From Paracoccaceae bacterium (lineage in GTDB: Bacteria > Pseudomonadota > Alphaproteobacteria > Rhodobacterales > Rhodobacteraceae), in NCBI GenBank assembly GCA_002402045.2, contig NVUX02000101.1:1-36205 (forward strand): 36,205 nt of DNA, in the 5' to 3' direction. Position 1 is the stretch's first letter. The number at the start of each line of letters is the position of its first letter. Both the position numbers and the translations under genes were made by a program. Shown piece by piece: positions 8,254-17,427 of this stretch. The notes beneath the pieces were generated by a model. The model was not told the DNA's origin and ran no database searches. It saw nothing but the letters and a program-made list of their open reading frames with translations.

Positions 8254-9396
8254 ATGAGAATTTCAAGCCGTGGAGATGTTGCTCCCTTTATCGTGATGGA
8301 TGTAATGGAGGCCGCGCGTCTTGAGGAGGCTAAGGGCCGCCATATTATCCATATGGAGGTGGGGCAGCCGGCAACGGGGGCGCCTAAAGGCGCGATTGAA
8401 GCGCTTAAATCGGCAATGGATGCGGGGCCGCTTGGCTATACCGTGGCGCTTGGCCTGCCGGCGCTGCGGGCGCGAATCGCCGAGATGTATTTGGCGCGCT
8501 ATGGTGTGCAAATTGCACCCGAACGGGTTGTGGTTACGGCTGGGTCTTCGGCGGGTTTTTTGCTGAGCTTTATTAGCTTGTTTGATGTGGGGGCGCGCGT
8601 TGCTATTGGCGATCCGGCCTACCCGAGCTACCGCAATATTCTTAAATCCCAAGGGTTGGAGACGGTTCGAATTGAAACCAACACCGCAAGCAATTTTCAA
8701 CCGATGCCAGAGCAGCTGGATGAAGATCTGGCGGGATTGCTTGTCGCTTCGCCCTCAAACCCAACCGGCACCATGCTGGGCAAGGCCGAGCTGGCGGCAT
8801 TGGCAGCGGCTTGCAAAAAGAATGATATCGCCTTTATCTCAGACGAAATATACCACGGGATTGAATATAACACCCGCGCGGTTTCGGCGCTGGAGGTGAG
8901 CGATGATGTCTACGTTATCAATTCGTTTTCGAAGTATTACTCGATGACCGGATGGCGGGTCGGCTGGATGGTGGTGCCTCAAAACCATGTGCGGCGCATT
9001 GAGCGGCTAAGCCAAAACCTGTTTATTTGCGCGCCCCATGCCGCGCAGGTGGCAGCACTTGCCGCGATGGAATGTGACGATGAGCTGCAAGCCCACCTTA
9101 AAACTTATACCCGCAATCGCGAGGTGCTTATTGAGGGCTTGCCCAAGGCCGGCTTTGGCAATTTTGCGTCACCGGATGGCGGATTTTATATCTATGCAGA
9201 TGTAAGTGATCTCACCAATGACAGCCGGGCACTGGCGGCCGAAATTTTGCAGGATGCCGGCGTTGCCGTAACGCCGGGGCTGGATTTTGACCCTGAGCGC
9301 GGACACAAAACCTTGCGGTTTTCATATGCCCGTTCAACAAGCGATATGATTGAGGGCGTGGCCCGCTTGCAAAAATGGTTTAAATCCCGGCGCTAA
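8254..9396 (+). CDS. Class I/II PLP-dependent aminotransferase
   Basis: This is a fold-type I aminotransferase of 380 residues. The N-terminal MEVGQPATGAPKG, the PSNPTGTM loop, SDEIYHGIEY and the PLP lysine in NSFSKYYSMTGWRVGW (about residue 230) are all in order. The C-terminal Arg that binds the substrate carboxylate lies in LRFSYARS. The substrate cannot be told from sequence; aspartate/aromatic or alanine-type transamination are the usual options. AAGGAG at 8241-8246 fixes the ATG at 8254; a longer frame from 8206 has no ribosome binding site. The gene is alone and ends 3 bp before a strong hairpin shared with rne. Confidence 0.93.
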   Translation: MRISSRGDVAPFIVMDVMEAARLEEAKGRHIIHMEVGQPATGAPKGAIEALKSAMDAGPLGYTVALGLPALRARIAEMYLARYGVQIAPERVVVTAGSSAGFLLSFISLFDVGARVAIGDPAYPSYRNILKSQGLETVRIETNTASNFQPMPEQLDEDLAGLLVASPSNPTGTMLGKAELAALAAACKKNDIAFISDEIYHGIEYNTRAVSALEVSDDVYVINSFSKYYSMTGWRVGWMVVPQNHVRRIERLSQNLFICAPHAAQVAALAAMECDDELQAHLKTYTRNREVLIEGLPKAGFGNFASPDGGFYIYADVSDLTNDSRALAAEILQDAGVAVTPGLDFDPERGHKTLRFSYARSTSDMIEGVARLQKWFKSRR

Positions 9397-9398
9397 GT

Positions 9399-9430
9399 AA
9401 AACGCCGCTTCCGGTGTGGAAGCGGCGTTT
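9399..9430. terminator. Bidirectional terminator between the aminotransferase gene and rne
   Basis: A perfect 13-bp stem (9400-9412 with 9418-9430, arms beginning AAACGCCGC and GGAAGCGGC) and a 5-nt loop sit between the convergent stops at 9396 and 9438. The A and T residues at the base of the stem give a short U run in both directions. The stem begins three bases after the aminotransferase stop codon. Confidence 0.85.
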
Positions 9431-9437
9431 AATATGC

Positions 9438-11987
9438 TTACTTGGGTTTGCGCGACCACCAGCCGCGCCGTTTTGGTTTTTCTTCCACAGCTGGCTCCGG
9501 CGCCACTTCAGGCTCTTTGGCCACGTCAGGTTCAAATACGACTGTATCTGTTGGGGCTTTAACCGGAGTCACCTCTTCTGGCTCGGCCGTTGGGGCTTTT
9601 GCCATAACGCGCTTTCGCTTCTTCGGTGCAGCTTCTTCGGCCTTCACCTCAGCAACCTGAACCACCTCAACCGGCGCTTCCACAACCTTTTGAGCCTCCG
9701 CTTCGACCTCGGGAGCAGGGGCCTTGGCCCTAGACCGCCGCTTGCGCTTAGGCTTCTCCTCGGTCTCCGTGGTGTCTTCCGGCGCTTCCGTTACGGCTTC
9801 GCCTTCGTCCTTCTTAGGCCGACGGCGTGTGCGTGAGCGTGAGCGCTTAGGCGCTTCGCCATCCTCTGCTGCGGCTTCCGGCTTTGGCTCAGCGGGGGCT
9901 TCGGCATTTTCAGACGCCGCATTCTCCCCATTTTCGCCACCATTTTCCGAGCGGTTCCGTCCGCCACGGCGACGGCGACGGCGGCGCTTTTTAGGCTGCT
10001 CATCAGTCGTCGCTTCCGCAGTTGGTTCTGCAACCTCGGCAACCTCTTCCACCTCTGGTTCGTCCTCAAAGTCCGGCATATCCGTCATATCCACCACCGG
10101 CAGAGCCTCAGGAATAGGCACAACGCGGGTCGCGGTTTTAAAACGCTCAACTCGGTATTCTGGCGAAATCAACGTGGGGTCGCTCTCAATCCGAATCGAA
10201 AGGCCAAACCGGCTTTCGATCAGGCCAATATGCTCACGCTTGGCATTAAGAAGGTAATTGGCCACATTAACCGGCGCACTCACCAGCACCTCTTTGCTGC
10301 GGTTCTTCGCGCCTTCATCCTCAAGCTCGCGCAAAATCGCAAGGCTCATGCTGTCATTTGAGCGGGTAATGCCGGTGCCGTGGCAATGCGGGCAAGGCTG
10401 GGTAGACGCCTCAAGCATGCCTGGCCGCAGCCGCTGGCGTGACATTTCCATCAAGCCAAAGCTTGAAATCCGCCCGACTTGGATCCGCGCACGGTCATTT
10501 TTCAGCCCGTCCTTCATGCGTTTTTCAACTGCGATGTTATTACGACGGTCTTCCATGTCGATAAAATCGATCACGATCAGGCCCGCAAGGTCACGCAGCT
10601 TAAGCTGCCGCGCCACTTCAGACGCCGCCTCAAGGTTGGTTTTTGTCGCGGTATCCTCAATGGATTTCTCTTTGGTCGCCCGGCCCGAGTTCACGTCAAT
10701 CGCTACCAGCGCTTCGGTGATTCCGATTACGATATAGCCGCCAGATTTCAGCTGCACGGTTGGATTAAACATCCCCGCGAGGTAATTCTCAACGTTATGG
10801 CGCGAAAACAGCGGTAGCACATCGGTATAGCGCTTCACGTTTTTGGCGTGGGATGGCATGAGCATTTTCATGTAATCCTTGGCCTCACGGTAGCCGCGCT
10901 CGCCGTCCACAATCACTTCGTCGATCTCATTATTATAAAGATCACGGATCGAGCGTTTGATCAGGCTGCCTTCTTCATAAATCGGGGCAGGGGCGATGGA
11001 CTTAAGCGTCAGTGTGCGAATATTTTCCCACTGGCGACGCAGATATTCATAGTCCCGCTTAATCTCGGCCTTGGTGCGCTGTGCGCCGGCTGTCCGAATG
11101 ATCAGCCCCGCGCCCTCGGGCACAGGCATGGAATTGGAGATCTCTTTCAGCTTTTTACGGTCGGCAACATTGGCGATTTTTCGAGAAATCCCGCCGCCAC
11201 GAGCTGTATTTGGCATCAGTACGCAATAGCGGCCCGCGAGGGAAAGATAGGTTGAAACCGCCGCGCCTTTATTGCCGCGCTCTTCCTTAACCACCTGGAT
11301 CAGCAAAATTTGCCGAACCTTGATAACTTCTTGAATTTTGTAGCGCCGCATCCGTGGTTTGCGCACGCGAGGCGCCCGCACTTCGGCGATTTCAACGTCG
11401 TCAGATTCCGAAACAACTTCGGCATCATCTGGGCCATTGGAGCTGGTTTCAGGTGTTTCAACCAGCAAAGAAAGGGCGTCTTCCTCTTGCGGTTCTTCAA
11501 CGGCTGCCGCTTCTTCTGCGGGTGCCTCTGGCTCGTCGGTCGGGGCTTCTTCTACAATCACTGCATCTTCGGCATTGCCCGCGCCTTCAGCGGCAGGCTC
11601 TGCTTTGCGGCGACGGCGGCGGGAACGGGATTTTGGCTTGTCAGCAGATTTTTCTGCCCGCTCTTTATCACGCTCTTCTTCCTCGGCCACAGCCTTGGCG
11701 TATTCTTCTTCTTCTTTTAGAATGGCCTCACGGTCAGCTTGCGGAATTTGGTAATAGTCAGGGTGAATTTCTGAAAAGGCCAAAAAGCCATGGCGATTCC
11801 CGCCGTAATCAACGAAAGCCGCTTGCAACGAAGGCTCAACCCGCGTCACCTTTGCCAGATAAATATTGCCAGCTAGCTGGCGTTTGTTAAGGGCCTCGAA
11901 ATCAAATTCGTCAACCCGGTTTCCATCAACCACAACAACGCGGGTCTCTTCCGCGTGGGTGGCATCGATAAGCATTTTTTTCGACAT
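9438..11987 (-). CDS. rne: Ribonuclease E (RNase E/G)
   Basis: RNase E is the essential endonuclease for rRNA, tRNA and mRNA processing and the scaffold of the degradosome. The catalytic half has an S1 domain (residues 36-80, NIYLAKVTRVEPSLQAAFVD) interrupted by a charged insertion of about 130 residues (85-215, poly-Glu and poly-Arg blocks), as usual in alphaproteobacteria. The metal-binding Asp residues lie in VAIDVNSGRAT (about 431) and IVIDFIDMEDRRN (about 473). The Zn-link CPHCHGTG is near residue 531. After about residue 650 the chain is low-complexity Glu/Ala/Lys/Arg (RRRRRRGG, RSRSRTRRRPKK), a disordered scaffold arm. The upstream region is long and hairpin-rich, which fits autoregulation, but this is inferred. 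Confidence 0.96.
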   Translation of the reverse strand: MSKKMLIDATHAEETRVVVVDGNRVDEFDFEALNKRQLAGNIYLAKVTRVEPSLQAAFVDYGGNRHGFLAFSEIHPDYYQIPQADREAILKEEEEYAKAVAEEEERDKERAEKSADKPKSRSRRRRRKAEPAAEGAGNAEDAVIVEEAPTDEPEAPAEEAAAVEEPQEEDALSLLVETPETSSNGPDDAEVVSESDDVEIAEVRAPRVRKPRMRRYKIQEVIKVRQILLIQVVKEERGNKGAAVSTYLSLAGRYCVLMPNTARGGGISRKIANVADRKKLKEISNSMPVPEGAGLIIRTAGAQRTKAEIKRDYEYLRRQWENIRTLTLKSIAPAPIYEEGSLIKRSIRDLYNNEIDEVIVDGERGYREAKDYMKMLMPSHAKNVKRYTDVLPLFSRHNVENYLAGMFNPTVQLKSGGYIVIGITEALVAIDVNSGRATKEKSIEDTATKTNLEAASEVARQLKLRDLAGLIVIDFIDMEDRRNNIAVEKRMKDGLKNDRARIQVGRISSFGLMEMSRQRLRPGMLEASTQPCPHCHGTGITRSNDSMSLAILRELEDEGAKNRSKEVLVSAPVNVANYLLNAKREHIGLIESRFGLSIRIESDPTLISPEYRVERFKTATRVVPIPEALPVVDMTDMPDFEDEPEVEEVAEVAEPTAEATTDEQPKKRRRRRRRGGRNRSENGGENGENAASENAEAPAEPKPEAAAEDGEAPKRSRSRTRRRPKKDEGEAVTEAPEDTTETEEKPKRKRRSRAKAPAPEVEAEAQKVVEAPVEVVQVAEVKAEEAAPKKRKRVMAKAPTAEPEEVTPVKAPTDTVVFEPDVAKEPEVAPEPAVEEKPKRRGWWSRKPK

Positions 11988-12320
11988 GTTTTCTCGCTCA
12001 AGCCTCCGGGAGGCGCTGCGCTACGTGCAGAACCCCTGGTAAAAGCTTGTAAAGTTTGGGCAATTTGGCGGGGGTGGGCAAGCAAAACGGGCCGCGCTTT
12101 GCGCCGCCTATCCTGCTCGATCATCCATTCCACACGCTTCATCGCGGTTTGTTCTCCAGCAAAGCCAATAGCTTGCTAAAATAATACGCCCCGATAAAAC
12201 TAAAATCGGGGAATCCGATATTGGTGCTACGCACCGGCCATTTTACACGGCTGCGGTATCGTCCGCAGAAACCCATGCAAATGGCGAAACTGTTAAAACG
12301 GCATTTTTCTCTGCCGTTAT
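11988..12320 (-). other. Long gene-free leader upstream of rne with several hairpins
   Basis: No gene was found in this stretch, which separates rne (minus) from amiC (plus). It holds four inverted repeats: GCCTCC-G-GGAGGC (12002-12014), CCCCGAT/ATCGGGG (12189-12195 and 12205-12211), CTGCGG/CCGCAG (12251-12256 and 12263-12268) and AACGGCA/TGCCGTT (12297-12303 and 12312-12318). In minus orientation the last is followed by TTTT, so it could act as an attenuator. If the rne promoter lies near the amiC side, the transcript would have a structured leader of about 300 nt, as known for E. coli rne. A small minus-strand frame starting at 12142 has no homology that I recognise. Confidence 0.4.
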
Positions 12321-12353
12321 TTGACCATAAACCTGTTCTATATAAAAATACAA

Positions 12354-12359
12354 TATAAT
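12354..12359 (+). promoter_or_regulatory. Candidate -10 box for amiC
   Basis: A perfect TATAAT lies 37 nt upstream of the likely amiC start in a strongly AT-rich stretch. No good -35 lies 17 nt upstream. TTGACC at 12321-12326 is too far from it (27 nt), so the promoter assignment is weak. Confidence 0.25.
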
Positions 12360-12395
12360 TCTGTGGCAATCCACCCAAGGCAAAGTACAATTCTA

Positions 12396-13598
12396 ATGAT
12401 AAACCGACACATCTTATTCTGCCTCACCGCGATATTTTACCTGACATTTGGCCCGCCACAGCCCTTGATGGCCGCCGAGGTATTGCCGCAGGGAACGGCC
12501 ATTGTGCGGGACAGTGAAAGCCTGAACTTCACGATTACGCTTTCTAAAAAAACGCCTTTTCGGGTTTATACACTTGATAACCCACGGCGCTTATTGGTTG
12601 ATCTTGGAAAAACATCACTGGAAAATATGCCGCGCGGGCTAGCCGCGGGCATTCCTGAAATATCCGCGCTGCGGTATGGGGTGTTCCAGCTTGGCCAATC
12701 CCGCATTGTGCTGGATCTCGCCGCTCCCCTTATTGTGAATGCGGCTTTTACCGCCGAAATTGGCGGTGGCGCTACGCGGATCACCATTCAGCTCGCCCCC
12801 GTCAGCACCGAAGAATTTGCAGCGGCATCCATTGCCAATCCGGCCTCTTTGTGGCGCACAGAGCAGCTGCATTCAGTGATTGAAGGGGGGAGCGGCTTAC
12901 CCTTGATTGCAATTGATGCCGGCCATGGCGGGCTGGATAATGGCGCGCAGCAAGATGATGTTTTTGAAAAGAACATTGTGCTGAAAATTGCGAAATTGTT
13001 GCGTGATGTTCTGTTGGAAGACGGCCATTTTCGTGTAATCCTCACCCGAGATAGCGATGTCTATATCCCTTTGGGCGAGCGCGTGGAAATAGCGCGGCGC
13101 GCGGGTGCGCGAGCGTTTATCTCATTGCACGCTGATTTTGTAACGCTCGGGCGGGCGCGCGGCACCACCGTTTTTAGCCTTTCTGAGGCCGGAGAAAGCC
13201 AGCAAGCCGTGACCATTGCCACGCTGGAAAACCGCTCTGATCTTGTGGCGGGTATATCGGTGGAGGGCGAGGACGACCAGCTAACGCAGGTGCTTTTGCA
13301 GCTTGCGCACCGGGAAACCGACGCCCTTTCAAACCGGTTTGCAGATACCATGGCCGAGGCGCTGTGGTTTCATAACGAGCTTGATATAAAATCCCGGCGC
13401 ATGGCCGGTGGATTTAGGGTTTTGCGCGCGCCGGATATTCCATCGGTATTGATTGAGCTTGGTTTTATTTCTGATGAAACCGACCTCGAAAGACTGCAAG
13501 ATAGTGAATGGCAGCTCAACATGGCGCATAACTTGCGCAACGGATTGGCCACGTGGCTACAGGTAGAAGACGAAATGCGCGGATTATTGCGCAATTAG
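12396..13598 (+). CDS. amiC: N-acetylmuramoyl-L-alanine amidase (AMIN + Amidase_3)
   Basis: This periplasmic zinc amidase cuts the peptide stem from MurNAc during cell separation. A signal peptide (MINRHILFCLTAIFYLTF...LMAAE) is followed by an AMIN-type domain (about residues 25-140, with RVYTLDNPRRLLVDLGKT) that would target it to the septum. The Amidase_3 domain (about residues 180-395) contains IAIDAGHGGLDNGA (Zn His), the Glu of VFEKNIVLKIAK, SLHADF (Zn His) and PSVLIELGFISDETD (catalytic Glu). I chose 12396 because it starts the signal peptide; a longer frame from 12321 would put 25 residues in front of it. The PBP1A gene follows on the same strand, and both act on peptidoglycan. Confidence 0.93.
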   Translation: MINRHILFCLTAIFYLTFGPPQPLMAAEVLPQGTAIVRDSESLNFTITLSKKTPFRVYTLDNPRRLLVDLGKTSLENMPRGLAAGIPEISALRYGVFQLGQSRIVLDLAAPLIVNAAFTAEIGGGATRITIQLAPVSTEEFAAASIANPASLWRTEQLHSVIEGGSGLPLIAIDAGHGGLDNGAQQDDVFEKNIVLKIAKLLRDVLLEDGHFRVILTRDSDVYIPLGERVEIARRAGARAFISLHADFVTLGRARGTTVFSLSEAGESQQAVTIATLENRSDLVAGISVEGEDDQLTQVLLQLAHRETDALSNRFADTMAEALWFHNELDIKSRRMAGGFRVLRAPDIPSVLIELGFISDETDLERLQDSEWQLNMAHNLRNGLATWLQVEDEMRGLLRN

Positions 13599-13666
13599 GC
13601 GCGATGTTGTTTTGACCATTTGGCCCCGTGCGCCTATACGGGGGAGGTATCTTTGAGGAGACGGCT

Positions 13667-16213
13667 TTGTTATTGGCGATCGGGCGATTTTTTGGCTTTA
13701 TTTTTGCGTGGCTCTCGCTAGGGCTTATCATGTCTGGCATCGGCCTTATGGGGGTGCTGTGGATGTATTCCCGCGACCTGCCAGACCTTGAACAGCTGCG
13801 CAATTATTCCCCTGATGTGCTCTCAAGGGTGTATTCGGCTGATGGCTATGTGCTTGATGAATTCGTGCGCGAGCGGCGTATTTATACCCCGACAGATGAA
13901 ATTCCGGATGTGGTAAAGCACGCGTTTATCAGCGCCGAGGATAAAAACTTTTATCTGCATCGTGGCTATGATGCCCGCGGTATGGCCTCGGCCCTGCTTA
14001 CGGCCATTCGCTCACGTGGGCAAAATGTTCGCGGGGCGTCTACCATTACCCAACAGGTAATGAAAAACTTCCTGCTGGATGGCTCGCGGGAAGTGGACCG
14101 GAAAATCAAAGAGATTATTTTGGCCACGCGGGTTGAGCAGGTTTTGAGCAAAGACGATATTTTGGCGCTCTATATGAATGATGTGTTTCTGGGCCAAAGC
14201 TCTTATGGGGTCACGGCGGCAGCGGCCAATTACTTTGGCAAAAGCCTTGAGGAGCTCACCATCCCCCAAGCGGCGTTTTTGGCGATCCACCTGAAAGACC
14301 CAAATGATTACCACCCCGTGCGTGACCATGACCGCGCCGTGACCCGCCGAAATTTTGTGCTCAAAGAGATGTTTGAGAACGGCTATATTTCTGAGGAAGA
14401 GATGCTGGTGGGGCAGGCCGACCCACTTTTAACCGTGCAATCCGGTGATTTTATATCTGGGCGGGCACAGCTACCGCCGCGCAGTTATTTCACCGATGAA
14501 ATTCGCCGCGAACTAGTGAGCGAAATTGGGACTGATCTGGTGTTTGGCGGCGGACTGGCCATTCGGGCCACCCAAGACCCCGAGTTGCAGGAGGTGGCCG
14601 CACGGGCGCTTCGGAACCGGCTAGAAGAATATGACCGTAAGCTCGAAGTTTACTGGGGTGCCTATGCTGAAATTCCGGCGGAAGAGCTTGAGGGCGAAGA
14701 CTGGCGGGCGGCGCTGCGTAGCCGCGCCTTGCCACGCGATATTCCTGCTTGGAAGCTGGCCGTGGTGCTTGAGGTGGGTGAAAATGCGGCCCGCGTTGGC
14801 ATTGAAGGCGTTGAGGATGATGAAGATGGCCACTTCCTGACGGTGAATGAGGCTAAATGGGCGCGGCCACAGTTGGAAGATGGCTCAACCGGCAGCCGCC
14901 CGCAGGTGGCCGCTGATATCTGGGCCGTGGGCGATGTGGTTTTTGTTAAAGAAATCCTGAAAGACGACGGCACCCGCGATTTCTGGTCGCTTCGGCAAAT
15001 TCCCGGTGTGCAGGGCGCTTTTGTAGCGATGGACCCGCAAACAGGCCGCGTTCTGGCCATGCAGGGCGGGTTTTCCTACCAACACAGCAGCTTTAACCGC
15101 GCCACCCAAGCTCGGCGTCAGCCCGGCTCGGCCTTTAAGCCGTTTGTATATGCTGCCGCGCTGGATAATGGCTATACGCCTGCTTCCATCGTGGTGGATG
15201 CCCCGATTGAAGTTGATACAGGTGACGGCATTTGGCGGCCGCAAAACTCGTCTCGCAAGTTTTATGGCCCCGCGCCGATGCGCACCGGCATCGTAAATTC
15301 GCGGAACCTTATGACGGTTCGGATTGCCCAAGATGTCGGCATGGACGTGATCGCGGCCTATGCCGAGCGCTTTGGTATTTATGACAATATGCCGGAGCAT
15401 CTGGCCTATTCATTGGGCGCGGGTGAAACCACGCTCTACAAAATGGTGAGCGCTTATTCCGAGTTTGCCAATGGTGGGCGGCGGGTAGAGCCAACGCTGG
15501 TAGACCGTGTGCAAGACCGCAACGGCAACACAATTTTGCGCCACGATCCGCGCACTTGCGTTGATTGCTCAGGCCCAAATCTCGTAACGGATATGGAGCC
15601 TTGGGTGCGCGATTATGCCCCGCAAATAATGGACCCAGTTACCGCATACCAGCTCGCCAGCATGATGCGCGGCGTGGTGGCGCGCGGCACGGCGGCGGCA
15701 ACTGTTGGCCGCATGGGCTTGCCGATTTCGGGCAAAACCGGCACAACGAACAGCGCCAAAGACGCGTGGTTTATCGGCTTTACCCCGCAAATTGCAGCGG
15801 GCTGCTATATTGGCTATGACCAGCCCACGCCGATGGGGCGCGGGGCTTACGGCGGCTCTATGTGCGGGCCGGTATTCGTAGAATTTATGAAGGCCTATTT
15901 GCCGCGCCACGGCTCGTTTGAATACCCCCAGCCCGGCGGTACGGTTTTTGTGAAAATCGACAGGTATACTGGCGAGCGCCTGCCTGATGATTCAACAGGC
16001 GAAAATGTTGTGACCGAGCTTTTCCGTGCGGGCGAAGAGCCCGCTTATGGCGCTTATGGCGAATTTGTGGATGGCGGTTTTACCATGGGCCGCGATTTGC
16101 TATTCTTTGGCCGTGGCGAGGCCGACAGTCAAACGGTTGAGGTTGGCGGCCAGACGGTTATATTGCCGGCTAAAGCTACTTTCGGCGGGCTATCCGCTGG
16201 CGATGAATATTAA
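13667..16213 (+). CDS. mrcA: Penicillin-binding protein 1A, class A (glycosyltransferase/transpeptidase)
   Basis: This bifunctional enzyme polymerises glycan strands and cross-links peptides at the inner membrane. It has an N-terminal membrane anchor (residues 3-33), a GT51 domain with catalytic Glu in FISAEDKNFY and then RGASTITQQVMKNF, and a central OB-like insert (about 310-420). The transpeptidase domain carries SxxK in RQPGSAFKPF, SxN in VNSRNLM and KTG in SGKTGTTN. A GAGGAG at 13655-13660, six nt before the TTG at 13667, argues for a TTG start (848 residues). A GTG at 13628 in the same frame would add 13 residues without membrane character. It follows amiC by 68 bp and precedes prfB by 15 bp. 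Confidence 0.94.
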   Translation: MLLAIGRFFGFIFAWLSLGLIMSGIGLMGVLWMYSRDLPDLEQLRNYSPDVLSRVYSADGYVLDEFVRERRIYTPTDEIPDVVKHAFISAEDKNFYLHRGYDARGMASALLTAIRSRGQNVRGASTITQQVMKNFLLDGSREVDRKIKEIILATRVEQVLSKDDILALYMNDVFLGQSSYGVTAAAANYFGKSLEELTIPQAAFLAIHLKDPNDYHPVRDHDRAVTRRNFVLKEMFENGYISEEEMLVGQADPLLTVQSGDFISGRAQLPPRSYFTDEIRRELVSEIGTDLVFGGGLAIRATQDPELQEVAARALRNRLEEYDRKLEVYWGAYAEIPAEELEGEDWRAALRSRALPRDIPAWKLAVVLEVGENAARVGIEGVEDDEDGHFLTVNEAKWARPQLEDGSTGSRPQVAADIWAVGDVVFVKEILKDDGTRDFWSLRQIPGVQGAFVAMDPQTGRVLAMQGGFSYQHSSFNRATQARRQPGSAFKPFVYAAALDNGYTPASIVVDAPIEVDTGDGIWRPQNSSRKFYGPAPMRTGIVNSRNLMTVRIAQDVGMDVIAAYAERFGIYDNMPEHLAYSLGAGETTLYKMVSAYSEFANGGRRVEPTLVDRVQDRNGNTILRHDPRTCVDCSGPNLVTDMEPWVRDYAPQIMDPVTAYQLASMMRGVVARGTAAATVGRMGLPISGKTGTTNSAKDAWFIGFTPQIAAGCYIGYDQPTPMGRGAYGGSMCGPVFVEFMKAYLPRHGSFEYPQPGGTVFVKIDRYTGERLPDDSTGENVVTELFRAGEEPAYGAYGEFVDGGFTMGRDLLFFGRGEADSQTVEVGGQTVILPAKATFGGLSAGDEY

Positions 16214-16228
16214 GAAAAGAACCAAACC

Positions 16229-17356
16229 ATGCGCGCAGAAACCGAGAACCAAATTGCCCAGATTCGCAAAACCATTGACCTGCTAGCCCAGCGGCTAAAT
16301 TTGGAAACCGCCGAGCACCGGATGGAAGAGTTCAACGCTATGTCCGAAGACCCGGACCTGTGGAATAACCCCACAAAGGCGCAAAAGCTGATGCGTGAGC
16401 GGCAGATGCTGGCCGACGCGATGGACAACTACAAAAACCTGTCCTCGGAGTTGCAAGATAATATCGACATGATTGAGCTTGGCGAAATGGAAGATGATTC
16501 CGAGGTGGTGCAAGACGCCGAATCAGCCATCGCCGCTTTGGTGGATGAAGCCGCCAAAAAGGAGCTGGAAGCGCTGCTTGACGGCGAAGTGGACGGTAAT
16601 GACTGCTTCATAGAGATTAATGCGGGGGCTGGCGGCACCGAGAGTTGTGACTGGGCCTCTATGCTGGCGCGGATGTATGTGAGATGGGCCGAAAAGCATG
16701 GTTATAAGGTCGAAACGACGTCATATAACGGCGGAGACGAGGCCGGAATCAAGTCTGTTACCTACCAAGTTAAGGGGCTAAATGCTTACGGATGGTTAAA
16801 AAGTGAGAGCGGCGTTCATCGTTTGGTAAGGATTTCACCGTTTGATAGCGCTGCACGGCGACACACGTCGTTTAGCTCTGTCTGGGTTTATCCGGTCATT
16901 GATGATACGATCGAGATCGATATCAATCCGTCAGATTTGCGGGTTGATACCTATCGCTCCAGCGGGGCGGGTGGCCAGCACGTTAACAAAACGGACTCGG
17001 CTGTGCGGATGACCCACTTGCCAACCAATATTGTGGTGACGGCTTCCGCCAAATCACAGCACCAAAATCGGGCCACCTGTATGGCGGCGCTAAAATCGCG
17101 GCTTTACGAGATTGAAATGCGTAAGCGCACGGCCAGCATTCAGGACGCACATGACGCCAAGGGCGACGCGGGCTGGGGCAACCAAATTCGCTCCTACGTG
17201 CTGCAACCCTACCAAATGGTGAAAGACCTGCGCACAAATGTGGAAACCTCCGACAGCCAAGGGGTGCTGGACGGCGACCTTGATAAATTTATGGCCGCCG
17301 CTTTGGCGCTCGAAGTTACCGGAAAAAGCCGTGCCGATGCGCAGGCTGGCAGTTAA
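16229..17356 (+). CDS. prfB: Peptide chain release factor 2
   Basis: RF2 reads UGA and UAA stop codons and triggers release of the finished peptide. The stop-recognition tripeptide SPF is in VRISPFDSAARRH. The catalytic GGQ is in RSSGAGGQHVNKTDSA, and the N-terminal helical domain is intact. At 375 residues it is full length and in one frame: the programmed +1 frameshift (CUU UGA C) of E. coli prfB is absent, so RF2 level is not self-controlled in that way. It follows the PBP1A gene by 15 bp, an arrangement seen in other alphaproteobacteria. Confidence 0.97.
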   Translation: MRAETENQIAQIRKTIDLLAQRLNLETAEHRMEEFNAMSEDPDLWNNPTKAQKLMRERQMLADAMDNYKNLSSELQDNIDMIELGEMEDDSEVVQDAESAIAALVDEAAKKELEALLDGEVDGNDCFIEINAGAGGTESCDWASMLARMYVRWAEKHGYKVETTSYNGGDEAGIKSVTYQVKGLNAYGWLKSESGVHRLVRISPFDSAARRHTSFSSVWVYPVIDDTIEIDINPSDLRVDTYRSSGAGGQHVNKTDSAVRMTHLPTNIVVTASAKSQHQNRATCMAALKSRLYEIEMRKRTASIQDAHDAKGDAGWGNQIRSYVLQPYQMVKDLRTNVETSDSQGVLDGDLDKFMAAALALEVTGKSRADAQAGS

Positions 17357-17427
17357 TTTGTGATTTTTCAAGTTTAACCTAGACGCATTCAATAAAATCC
17401 CTTCTAATTCCCAAAAATGGGGGACAG

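Noticed and set aside
11873-12142. Small gene upstream of and overlapping rne on the minus strand
   Set aside because: The frame (MKRVEWMIEQDRRRKARP...) overlaps the rne start by over 100 bp, matches nothing that I know and has no supporting site; the leader hairpins explain the region better.
16229-16340. Programmed frameshift in prfB
   Set aside because: The reading frame is open from the ATG through SPF and GGQ with no in-frame TGA; no CTTTGAC site is present.
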